Part shown: piece by piece, positions 16,395-23,334 of the stretch
How the letters are laid out: the number at the start of each line of letters is the position of its first letter
Numbering within the stretch: position 1 is the stretch's first letter
Source of the DNA: a bacterium
Lineage (GTDB): Bacteria > JAJVIF01
DNA: 64,000 nucleotides
NCBI GenBank assembly: GCA_022072165.1
Contig: JAJVIF010000002.1
Span: forward strand, 554,063 to 618,062
Reading direction: 5' to 3'
Notes under the pieces: generated by a model
What the model saw: the letters and a program-made list of their open reading frames with translations, nothing else
Told to the model about the DNA's origin: nothing
The model's database searches: none
Position numbers and translations under genes: made by a program

Positions 16395-16580
16395 GTGAGC
16401 GATGACAACATCACCGGCCCCTACCTGCGTGATCGTGAGGGGCATCGCGTGCCACCTGCGAGTAAAGAGCGGCCACCCTATTGGTACGAAGTCGTGGTGT
16501 TTGTGCTGGTCCGCTACGCCTGGCTCTGGATCCCGCTGGGACTGGCAGCCTGGTGGTGGCGTCGACAGGGAGCTGCATGA
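16395..16580 (+). CDS. Single-span small membrane protein
   Basis: 61 residues starting at GTG. The first 30 are polar and charged; one hydrophobic segment (VVVFVLVRYAWLWIPLGLAAWWW) follows and the protein ends RRQGAA, which predicts a cytoplasmic basic tail. The stop overlaps the next gene's ATG (ATGA), so the two are co-translated. No family recognised. Confidence 0.6.
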   Translation: MSDDNITGPYLRDREGHRVPPASKERPPYWYEVVVFVLVRYAWLWIPLGLAAWWWRRQGAA

Positions 16581-16825
16581 ATCACGAGTCAGACATTTCG
16601 GGGGGCCCGCCTGCTGCCGATCCGCCGATGGTGGTGGAGTGGTGGCGCAAACCGCTCTACTACTTCTTCAAGCTGCTGCCACTGGTCGTTTTGATCGTGC
16701 TGGTCTGGAACTTCATCACGGTGACTGCTGAAAAGCAGCGGGAACGTCAGGCTGCCGCAACTTCAGCAGCACCACCCGCTCCTGACACGACCCATACGGT
16801 GCCGTCACCGCCCCAGGGGCCGTAA
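16577..16825 (+). CDS. Single-span small membrane protein, partner of the upstream gene
   Basis: 82 residues. One hydrophobic span (LYYFFKLLPLVVLIVLVWNFI, about 25-45), then a basic stretch and an Ala/Pro/Thr tail. GGGAG lies 6 nt before the ATG inside the upstream gene. Its last 110 bp are antisense to the 3' end of the lipoprotein gene at 16716-17798; both frames look real, but one C-terminus could be wrong. Confidence 0.55.
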   Translation: MNHESDISGGPPAADPPMVVEWWRKPLYYFFKLLPLVVLIVLVWNFITVTAEKQRERQAAATSAAPPAPDTTHTVPSPPQGP

Positions 16826-17798
16826 GTGCCTCGTACTGCAAAGAATCCTGCCGAAGGCGGCGGCGCAGTTCTTCCAGAAGCGGGGCGGCATCAGCGGGGG
16901 GATTCTGCGCCAGACGCCAGGTCCAGTACGCCCGGATTTCTTCCGGCACTGCCGCATCGGAGAGAAACTGCCCCAAGCGTGGGACATCCCCCGCGCCGAA
17001 CAGCAACTGGGCCGCGACCAGTCCCGTCACGCTGGACTCGCGCGCTTCTTTGAGAAAGCCGTCCGGATCAGTCGCATAGATGGCTTCCACCGGCGAAAAG
17101 AGCCGGACGACATCGCTCCCCTGACGGGCATAGGTCCGGATTACGTCGGCCGCCTGTACCGGGGTCAGCGCCGGACGGAGCTGCTCATGACACCAGGTGC
17201 CATAGCGACAAGCGCCATGACGAGTGAGGGGTGCCTGATGTGTGATGAGCAAATCGAGGGCGTAGTGCGTGAGATCGGCCGAGGGGTCGAAGTGGGTCGC
17301 GACTTCCAGCCAGTCACCGAATCGGGGGGTTCCTACAGCCACCCGAAGTTCATCCCGGAGGTGTTGATTGACTTCGTCCTGCGTCAGCGACGTGTAGTTC
17401 CGCAGCAGGAACGTCACCACGGAAGGAGTGAAGGCGCGCAGTTGGAGCCATTGCCGGAACCGGGTGGCGGTTTCGCCCGGGATGGCCGTAAAGAGGGCCG
17501 CCAACACATCAGACTCCCCGAGGTCCGGGAAATGCGCGCTGATGTACTTCGTCGCCACGCCCCGGTCATACTCGTTCCACTCGGCATAGGGCTTCTGTCG
17601 TGCCCGAATGAGCGGCTGCTCGATACTGGAGCGGGTCGGGACGGGGATATCTTCGAGGATGGGGTCCGCCAGCGGGCAGTCGAGCAACGGCTGCTGGTTA
17701 GAGAGCGCGGTGGTTGTGGCGGGAGTCGGGGCAGCCGAGCGCTGGGCGTCGCACGCCACGAGTCCCGGCAGCAGCAGCAGTACCAACAGGAGCCGCAT
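16716..17798 (-). CDS. Lipoprotein of unknown function
   Basis: 360 residues. Residues 1-16 are a lipoprotein signal (hydrophobic run, lipobox LVAC with Cys16). The rest is helical and rich in Arg/Leu, with four further cysteines (CPLAD, CRYGTWC and CQER) that could form disulfides outside the cytoplasm. I chose ATG 17798 because only it gives a signal peptide; the frame is open to 18029 through repeat DNA. Not recognised. Confidence 0.65.
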   Translation of the reverse strand: MRLLLVLLLLPGLVACDAQRSAAPTPATTTALSNQQPLLDCPLADPILEDIPVPTRSSIEQPLIRARQKPYAEWNEYDRGVATKYISAHFPDLGESDVLAALFTAIPGETATRFRQWLQLRAFTPSVVTFLLRNYTSLTQDEVNQHLRDELRVAVGTPRFGDWLEVATHFDPSADLTHYALDLLITHQAPLTRHGACRYGTWCHEQLRPALTPVQAADVIRTYARQGSDVVRLFSPVEAIYATDPDGFLKEARESSVTGLVAAQLLFGAGDVPRLGQFLSDAAVPEEIRAYWTWRLAQNPPADAAPLLEELRRRLRQDSLQYEALTAPGAVTAPYGSCQERVVLLKLRQPDVPAAFQQSP

Positions 17799-17870
17799 CC
17801 GAGCAATATATCCCGCCCGGAGCCCGTAGGTGGCTTCATAAGTAACACCAGCGGTGCGGCCGCTGCCTAC

Positions 17871-18042
17871 CCCCTCCCCAGCCCTCCCCCGGACCAAGGT
17901 CCAGGGGGGGGAGCCTGAGCCAGCAAACTGACGATTTTGTGCTGTCCCCCCCCACCTGACTTTGGTCGGGAGTGGCAAGGGGGGGAGGGTTGGTCCTAGG
18001 CGGCGCAAGCGCCGCAGTCCAGGTCTCAAGACCTGGCCTCCG
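17871..18042. repeat. Direct repeat copy 1 (about 172 bp)
   Basis: An imperfect copy of 18159-18333. Both copies start CCCCTCCCCAGCCCTCC, contain GGACCAAGGTCC, the shared stretch GAGCCTGAGCCAGCAAACTG, a GC hairpin around GGCGCAAGCGCC, and end at the palindrome GTCCAGGTCT-AAGACCTGG. It lies upstream of the lipoprotein gene in non-coding DNA. Confidence 0.85.
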
Positions 18043-18158
18043 TTCGAAATACTTCACCCGCCATCGGAGGGGCGACCCCCGGTCGCCCGGTGCCCCGACG
18101 CCCGCGTCGGTGGGCCCCGGGACGCCCCGTCCCAACAGCTATGCCGCTGTGATCTCCC

Positions 18159-18333
18159 CCCCTCCCCAGCCCTCCCTCGGACCAAGGTCCAGGGGGAGGG
18201 AGCCTGAGCCAGCAAACTGACGATTTTCGTTCTGTCCCCCCCACCCGACCCTGGTCGGGAGGGGGGGCAAGGGGGAAGGGTTTGTCCTCTGCGGCGCAAA
18301 CGCCGCCGTCCAGGTCTAAAGACCTGGCCTCCG
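18159..18333. repeat. Direct repeat copy 2 (about 175 bp)
   Basis: Second copy of the 172-bp unit, starting 288 bp after the first. Differences fall largely in homopolymer runs and in loops; the palindrome arms are kept. It is followed directly by the 47-bp hairpin core unit. Confidence 0.85.
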
Positions 18334-18336
18334 AGC

Positions 18337-18383
18337 GGGTCCCCCCCCGCTTGCGGGGGTGGCGGCGCAGCCGCCGGGGGCCT
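18337..18383. repeat. 47-bp double-hairpin core unit, copy 3
   Basis: Nearly identical to 13619-13665 and, apart from the second hairpin arms, to 11484-11530. A further half copy follows to about 18402. The remaining 17799-18432 region holds bases 18043-18158, which carry the hairpins GCGACCCCCGGTCGC and GGGACGCCCCGTCCC, and no gene. Confidence 0.8.
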
Positions 18384-18420
18384 TTCAGCCGCCGGGGGCT
18401 CTCCAGCGACCAGAGCAGGC

Positions 18421-18426
18421 TACACT
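18421..18426 (+). promoter_or_regulatory. -10-like TACACT of the epimerase gene (leaderless)
   Basis: TACACT, then six bases (CCCCTC) and the ATG at 18433. No Shine-Dalgarno site. Confidence 0.5.
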
Positions 18427-18432
18427 CCCCTC

Positions 18433-19392
18433 ATGCGTATCGCGATCACCGGCGGAGCGGGCTTCATCGGATCCCATGTGGCGGGCCTCTGTGTCGAACG
18501 GGGCCTCTCACCAATCGTCATCGATGATCTGTCGGTCGGACGCCTTGGCAATGTCCCCACCGACATTCCCTTTGTCCATACCGATGTTCGCAACACCGAT
18601 GCCCTGCGACAGGCCTTCGCCGGGTGTGAGGTGGTCTGCCATCTCGCGGCCCGGGTCTCCATCCGGGGGGCGGTCCAGCGCTTTGTCGATGATGCCGATG
18701 TCAATGTGCTCGGGACCCTCTCGGTCCTGGAAGCCGCCCGGGATGCCGGAGTCCGGCGGGTGGTCTATGCCAGCAGCATGGCGGTTTATGGAGAACCGGT
18801 CCGGTCCCCGCAGGATGAAACCCATCCCCTGCTGCCGACCAGCCCCTATGGTGTCGGCAAGCGGAGTGCGGAGCAGTATGTCCAGACCCTGACACCCCTT
18901 TGGGGGATGGAGCACGCGGTCCTGCGGTACTTCAACACCTATGGCCCCCGGCAAACCCCCTCTCCCTATGTCGGCGTGATGACTATCTTTATCCAGCGTT
19001 GCCTGCAGGGACTGGCCCCGCAGATTTTCGGCGATGGCGAGCAGTCCCGGGACTTCACCTATGTCGGCGACATCGCGAATGCGACCCTGCGCGCCGCCCA
19101 GAGCCCGGTGGATCAGGTGCTGACCAATGTTGGGACGGGTGTCGGGACGAGTGTCAACGAGCTGGCGCGACTGGTGATCGAGACTACCGGCGCGGCGGTC
19201 GAGCCCGAGTATCTACCCCCAGCCGCGGGCGAAGCCCGGGATTCCCTGGCGGATGTGTCCCGACTGCGGGATCTCTGTGATGGCTGGGCACCTGCCAGCC
19301 GCATCGCGGACCATCTGACCGAGGTGGTGGAGTGGAATCGCGAGATGCAGTGGCTCGTTGAGAGCGACCTGTCGCAGTCTGCAGGCAAATGA
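18433..19392 (+). CDS. NAD-dependent epimerase/dehydratase (UDP-glucose 4-epimerase-like)
   Basis: 319-residue extended short-chain dehydrogenase. The N-terminal GGAGFIGSHV is the GxxGxxG dinucleotide loop, VIDDLSVG the adenine-ribose acid, HLAARVS the central strand, SSMAVYGEP carries the catalytic Ser, and SPYGVGKRSAEQY the Tyr-x3-Lys pair. FNTYGPRQ and FGDGEQSRDFTYVGD match sugar-nucleotide epimerases. Likely substrate is a UDP-hexose, feeding surface glycans along with galU, but a dTDP- or GDP-sugar dehydratase is not excluded. Confidence 0.9.
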   Translation: MRIAITGGAGFIGSHVAGLCVERGLSPIVIDDLSVGRLGNVPTDIPFVHTDVRNTDALRQAFAGCEVVCHLAARVSIRGAVQRFVDDADVNVLGTLSVLEAARDAGVRRVVYASSMAVYGEPVRSPQDETHPLLPTSPYGVGKRSAEQYVQTLTPLWGMEHAVLRYFNTYGPRQTPSPYVGVMTIFIQRCLQGLAPQIFGDGEQSRDFTYVGDIANATLRAAQSPVDQVLTNVGTGVGTSVNELARLVIETTGAAVEPEYLPPAAGEARDSLADVSRLRDLCDGWAPASRIADHLTEVVEWNREMQWLVESDLSQSAGK

Positions 19393-19557
19393 AGACACGA
19401 TTGGGTTGATGGAGTCCGATGAAATTGCTGGCTAATGCCTGGTGAGCTGGCTTACCGAGCCCGACTGACCAGACTTCGCTCCTACGAAACCGAGACCTGG
19501 CTGCATCGAACTTGGTGCCTGTCCATTTTGTACGCATTCACCCAAGAGGTGCCTCTC

Positions 19558-20589
19558 ATGCGCCAGACTCTCGCTCCCCTTTCCGGGGCTCTCCTCCTCT
19601 CTGCACTCGCCTTCGCCGGTTGTGGCGGCGGCAGCCAGGTGCCGGCGACTTCTGCCGGTCCCGAACTCATCGCTCCGAAGCCAGCTCCTGAAGCCCGTGG
19701 CGCGATGACCCTGAATGGTGGCCCCGCCAACACTACCGATCTGATCGCTGGCAAGCACTACGATGCCGGCGACATCGAAGTCACCAACGATGGTGACAAC
19801 CTCTATGTGAGATACACCCTGGCGGCTGGCTGGACGATGTCCGAAGCCCATCTGTACGTCGGCACCAGTCTGCCCAGCAAGACGGCCCCCGGTCAGTTCC
19901 CGTACAAAGTCTCCAATCTGGGCGGCGTCACGGAGTACACCTTTACCGTCCCCCTCTCCTGGGAGTGCGGCACGGAGATCTATCTGGCAGCCCACGCGGT
20001 GGTCACCGACAGCAGCGTCGGCGGTGCCGGGACTCAGACCGGTTGGGGCTTTGGCCCCCTCGCCTTCAAAAAGGCCTGGGGCTGGTTCATGACCTACTCA
20101 GTCGAGCCGGTGTGTGAATTGCCCGAGCAGACCATCAGCTTCAAGGTGGCGCATCCCTACGGCAGCATCGCCTACTTCAAGACCCGCTTTACCGGCATCG
20201 GCGCTGGGTACAGCGTCATGGACAACACCGACTACGCGGGCTGGTGCGTCGACCTCTTCCACAACATCACCCCTGGCACCCAGTACACCGGCAAGCTCTA
20301 CAGCAGCTATGACAACAACCTCCCCGCTGACCTGCAGGATGACGACTGGGATCTCGTGAACTACCTGCTGAACCACAAGCAGGGAACCCGCGATGACATC
20401 CAGAAAGCCATCTGGTACTTCATCGGTGGCGGTACTTATCCCACCTCTGCGGCCGCCCAGGCGATGATCGCTGATGCCCAGGCGAATGGGGAGGGGTACG
20501 TCCCCCCGGCTGGCAAGATCACCGCAGTCGTGGTGGATCCGGATCAGAACGTCCAGATCACCATCATCGAGACGGTCTGCGACTGCTAA
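19558..20589 (+). CDS. Thioester-domain-like lipoprotein 1
   Basis: 343 residues. Lipoprotein signal with lipobox Cys22 (AFAGCGGG). Residues 45-190 look like a beta-sandwich (LNGGPANTTDLIAG, then alternating strands, with a TVPLSWECGTEIYLAAHA core). Residues 195-343 resemble the Cys-Gln thioester domain (TED) of surface adhesins: GWCVDLFHNI (Cys230) and, 52 residues on, DIQKAIWYF (Gln282), where TEDs have Q-x-A-[I/L]-W. A thioester between Cys230 and Gln282 would let the protein bond covalently to amine groups; this is inference. AAGAGGTG lies before the ATG. A 343-residue paralogue follows. Confidence 0.72.
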   Translation: MRQTLAPLSGALLLSALAFAGCGGGSQVPATSAGPELIAPKPAPEARGAMTLNGGPANTTDLIAGKHYDAGDIEVTNDGDNLYVRYTLAAGWTMSEAHLYVGTSLPSKTAPGQFPYKVSNLGGVTEYTFTVPLSWECGTEIYLAAHAVVTDSSVGGAGTQTGWGFGPLAFKKAWGWFMTYSVEPVCELPEQTISFKVAHPYGSIAYFKTRFTGIGAGYSVMDNTDYAGWCVDLFHNITPGTQYTGKLYSSYDNNLPADLQDDDWDLVNYLLNHKQGTRDDIQKAIWYFIGGGTYPTSAAAQAMIADAQANGEGYVPPAGKITAVVVDPDQNVQITIIETVCDC

Positions 20590-20624
20590 GTCCCTCAGGC
20601 TTCGGAATCGACAGCCGAACGCCG

Positions 20625-20661
20625 CCGGGCTCCCCATCAGGGGAGCCCGGTGACTTTTTTT
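20625..20661 (+). terminator. Terminator after lipoprotein 1
   Basis: Perfect 11-bp stem CCGGGCTCCCC / GGGGAGCCCGG, loop ATCA, then TGAC and seven T. It separates the tandem paralogues into two transcripts. Confidence 0.93.
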
Positions 20662-20758
20662 GACTGGAAGCAAACCCTCGCAAATCTTGCGACCAGGCCA
20701 GCGGGTCGCCTACCATGCGATGGCTCACACACACACACGCAGGCGCAAGGAAGATTCC

Positions 20759-21790
20759 ATGCCGCGACTTTCACACGTTCTCTCCTGGCCATTGCTGGCC
20801 CTGGTTCTGCTGCTCGCAGGCTGCGGCGGGGGAACCACCACTGCCATCACCGACCAGACTCAGGTCCCGCTGCCGAAACCGGCTCCCGAAGCCCGGAGTG
20901 CCATGTCCCTCAACGGGGGACCCGGCAACACCACCGACTTCATCGCCGGCCAGTTCTACGACGCCGGTGATGTGGAAGTCACCAACACGGGCACCGAACT
21001 GATTGTCCACATCACGTTATCTGGCGGTTGGGTGATGACAGCGACTCACCTTTACGTCGGCACCACTATCCCCAAGAGCACCGCCCCTGGTTCGTTTCCC
21101 TATAAAGCGCTGGACCTGCCGCTGGTGACGGAGTACACCTACACCGTCCCCCTGACCTGGGACTGTGGCTCCGAAATCTTTCTGGCGGTCCATGGCAATG
21201 TACAAAAACAGACGCCTTTCGGCTGGTTAACCCAATCCGCCTGGGGCAAGGGGCCCATTAAGTTCAAAAAGGGCTGGGGCTGGTTCCTGAGCTACGAGAT
21301 CGAGCCGGTCTGCCAGCTCCCGGCGGATGTGACCTCCTTCCGCATTCGCTATCCCAACAGTCCCACCGCCTTCTTCCGGACTCGCTTCTTCGATGTGCCC
21401 CCGGGGATGACGATCCAGAACGACGTCGACTACTCCGGCTGGTGTGTCGACCTGTTCCACAATATCCCACCGCCCCGCCTGCACACGGGCCGGCTGTGGT
21501 CCACCTATGACAACGCCCTGCCAGCCCATCTGCAGGACGATGACTGGGATCTGGTGAACTACCTGCTGAACAACCGGCAGGGAGCGGTTGACGATGTCCA
21601 GGAAGCTCTCTGGTACTTCGTTGGCGGCGGTGGGTATCCCTACTCGACCGTAGCGCAGGAGATGGTCGAGGATGCGCTGGCGAACGGCGAAGGCTTCGTG
21701 CCGGGACCGGACGAGAAAATCGCCATCGTGGTGGACCCGGTTCAGGACATCCAGATCACCATCATCGAGGCGATCTGCGACTGCTCATAA
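20759..21790 (+). CDS. Thioester-domain-like lipoprotein 2
   Basis: 343 residues, the same length as its tandem neighbour and alignable throughout. Lipobox Cys22 (LLLAGCGGG). The candidate thioester pair is kept: Cys229 in SGWCVDLFHNI and Gln281 in DVQEALWYF. Both proteins share KPAPEAR, LNGGP-NTTD, the LQDDDWDLVNYLLN segment and a C-terminal Cys-Asp-Cys. Conservation of the Cys and Gln between diverged copies supports a functional role. AAGGAA lies 8 nt before the ATG. The pair differs mostly in surface loops. Confidence 0.72.
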   Translation: MPRLSHVLSWPLLALVLLLAGCGGGTTTAITDQTQVPLPKPAPEARSAMSLNGGPGNTTDFIAGQFYDAGDVEVTNTGTELIVHITLSGGWVMTATHLYVGTTIPKSTAPGSFPYKALDLPLVTEYTYTVPLTWDCGSEIFLAVHGNVQKQTPFGWLTQSAWGKGPIKFKKGWGWFLSYEIEPVCQLPADVTSFRIRYPNSPTAFFRTRFFDVPPGMTIQNDVDYSGWCVDLFHNIPPPRLHTGRLWSTYDNALPAHLQDDDWDLVNYLLNNRQGAVDDVQEALWYFVGGGGYPYSTVAQEMVEDALANGEGFVPGPDEKIAIVVDPVQDIQITIIEAICDCS

Positions 21791-21819
21791 GCGCGCAGTC
21801 CGGCTCGGGCAATACCCAT

Positions 21820-21847
21820 ACGGCTCCCTGCAACGGGGAGCCGTTTT
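21820..21847 (+). terminator. Terminator after lipoprotein 2
   Basis: Arms ACGGCTCCC and GGGAGCCGT with a short loop, ending in TTTT. Same design as the terminator behind the first copy. Confidence 0.85.
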
Positions 21848-21878
21848 GCTGTCCCGTTCAAATGGCGCAGTGTGTCGC

Positions 21879-23249
21879 TCAGAAGAGCGAGGTGAAAATC
21901 TGCGCGAGCTGCCAGACCAGCAGCACCACCGCCACCATGCCAGCCGCCACCAGCCAGAGCGCCCATTGCTCCATCGCTGGCGCTTCGGCATGCGCTGCCG
22001 TAAAGCCGGGATCTTTCGCCCGGATCCGTACGAAGATATCGGCGCGCAGACGCTTCAACTCCTGCTGCAGGTCCGGACTCATGGGTTGCTCGCCGAGGAA
22101 CTGACCCGCAGAGAGGAGCTTGTCCATGCTCTTGAGCAGCACCATGTCATCCGGATAGAGTTCCAGTCCCCGCTTCAGTGCCGCGTACGCCCAGGAATTG
22201 AGAAAGAGCTGGTTCCCGCGATTCGGCAGAAGGCGTCGCAGATTGCTGACGAACTCTCCATCGCTGGTGGTGCCGCTGGTGAAGGCGTGTTGCGCGTGGT
22301 CGAAGTACCACTCCGTGAGGGCGGCCTTCAGCGGGTGATTCATCTGCGCTTCCCGGGCAAAGTCATACACCGACCGCACCTGCGCGTTGTCGGCCGCTGC
22401 GAACTCCGAGATGGACTTCCGGGTCGGGAAGAAGGTGTACTGCTTGCGGAACATTTGCGGAGCCAGATAAAGCGCCTTTTCGAAGTGCTCGACTGCCCGC
22501 CCCAGCAGTGTGAAGTAGCGTCGCTGGGAGCGCCCCTTGTACGCCGGCAGCCCCGTGGCGTCCCGCTCCACCGCCTGCAGCACCGTCTCATCCAGGGAGA
22601 TCATCCCCAGCATGTAATGGGCATCGGCGAGACTCGGATTCAGCGTCAAAGCCCGGTCGAGCCACTCCCGGGCTGCCACGAGATTCAGATGGAGGTAATA
22701 CGCCATGCCCAGTTCCACCATGAGGCTGGGGTCATCGGGGTCAAGATTCAGGGCGCGACGAAAGTGCCGGATGGCGCGGTCGTACCGCTTGCGCTCCACA
22801 TAATCCTGGGCGCGCTGTCGCTCATAGGCCGCGGATCCGGCCGGCGCACCAGCGTTAGCGTAGGCTTCTTCCTGCGAGGTGTAGTACTTCGACTTCCGCG
22901 CCTGGCGCTCGGCAGCCGACCGGGGACGTCCGCTCCCCGGCGGGTCCATGTCCGGCGGCACCTGCCAGCCCTCGGGCCAGCTGCCATTCCGTCGCGCTCC
23001 ATTTTTCAGCGCGGGACCGCTGTACTGCTGGTCGTAGTCGCGACGTTTCGCGGGATCCGACAGGGTCTCGAACGCCTCATTAAGGGCCTTCATGTGGGTT
23101 TCGGCCCAGTCCCGACGCTCCGGATTTTTGTCGGGGTGGTACTCCTTCGCCAGCCAGCCGAACGCCTTGCGAATCATCGCCTGAGACGCATTGGGGTGGA
23201 CTTGCAGGACCTCGTAGAGGTCCTTGCTGGCATTGGGGCCGGAGGGCAT
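21879..23249 (-). CDS. J-domain protein with TPR repeats and a C-terminal membrane anchor
   Basis: 456 residues. Residues about 10-75 form a J domain with the HPD signature (KEYHPDKNPE), the element that stimulates DnaK. A Pro/Gly-rich linker (75-115) leads to TPR helices (pairs such as YDRAIRHFRRALNLDPDD and AREWLDRALTLNPSLADAHY), and one span at the very C-terminus (LWLVAAGMVAVVLLVWQLA) makes a tail-anchored membrane protein. It is not DnaJ itself: there is no Gly/Phe or zinc domain. It may recruit DnaK to the membrane. TACAAT lies 11 nt before the ATG. Confidence 0.8.
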   Translation of the reverse strand: MPSGPNASKDLYEVLQVHPNASQAMIRKAFGWLAKEYHPDKNPERRDWAETHMKALNEAFETLSDPAKRRDYDQQYSGPALKNGARRNGSWPEGWQVPPDMDPPGSGRPRSAAERQARKSKYYTSQEEAYANAGAPAGSAAYERQRAQDYVERKRYDRAIRHFRRALNLDPDDPSLMVELGMAYYLHLNLVAAREWLDRALTLNPSLADAHYMLGMISLDETVLQAVERDATGLPAYKGRSQRRYFTLLGRAVEHFEKALYLAPQMFRKQYTFFPTRKSISEFAAADNAQVRSVYDFAREAQMNHPLKAALTEWYFDHAQHAFTSGTTSDGEFVSNLRRLLPNRGNQLFLNSWAYAALKRGLELYPDDMVLLKSMDKLLSAGQFLGEQPMSPDLQQELKRLRADIFVRIRAKDPGFTAAHAEAPAMEQWALWLVAAGMVAVVLLVWQLAQIFTSLF

Positions 23250-23284
23250 GTGTCGATGGCATTGTACGAGCCCCCGTGACAATC

Positions 23285-23310
23285 AAAAGCCCCCGGCGGT
23301 CACCGGGGGC
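23285..23310 (-). terminator. Terminator of the giant lipoprotein gene
   Basis: On the minus strand GCCCCCGG pairs with CCGGGGGC and is followed by TTTTGATT, 24 nt past the stop of the upstream gene. It separates this gene from the J-domain gene downstream. Confidence 0.8.
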
Positions 23311-23334
23311 GTGTGAAATCGCTCGCAGGACGAC

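Noticed and set aside
17799-18029. N-terminal extension of the lipoprotein gene to 18029
   Set aside because: It would run through a direct repeat and destroy the signal peptide and lipobox that begin at 17798.
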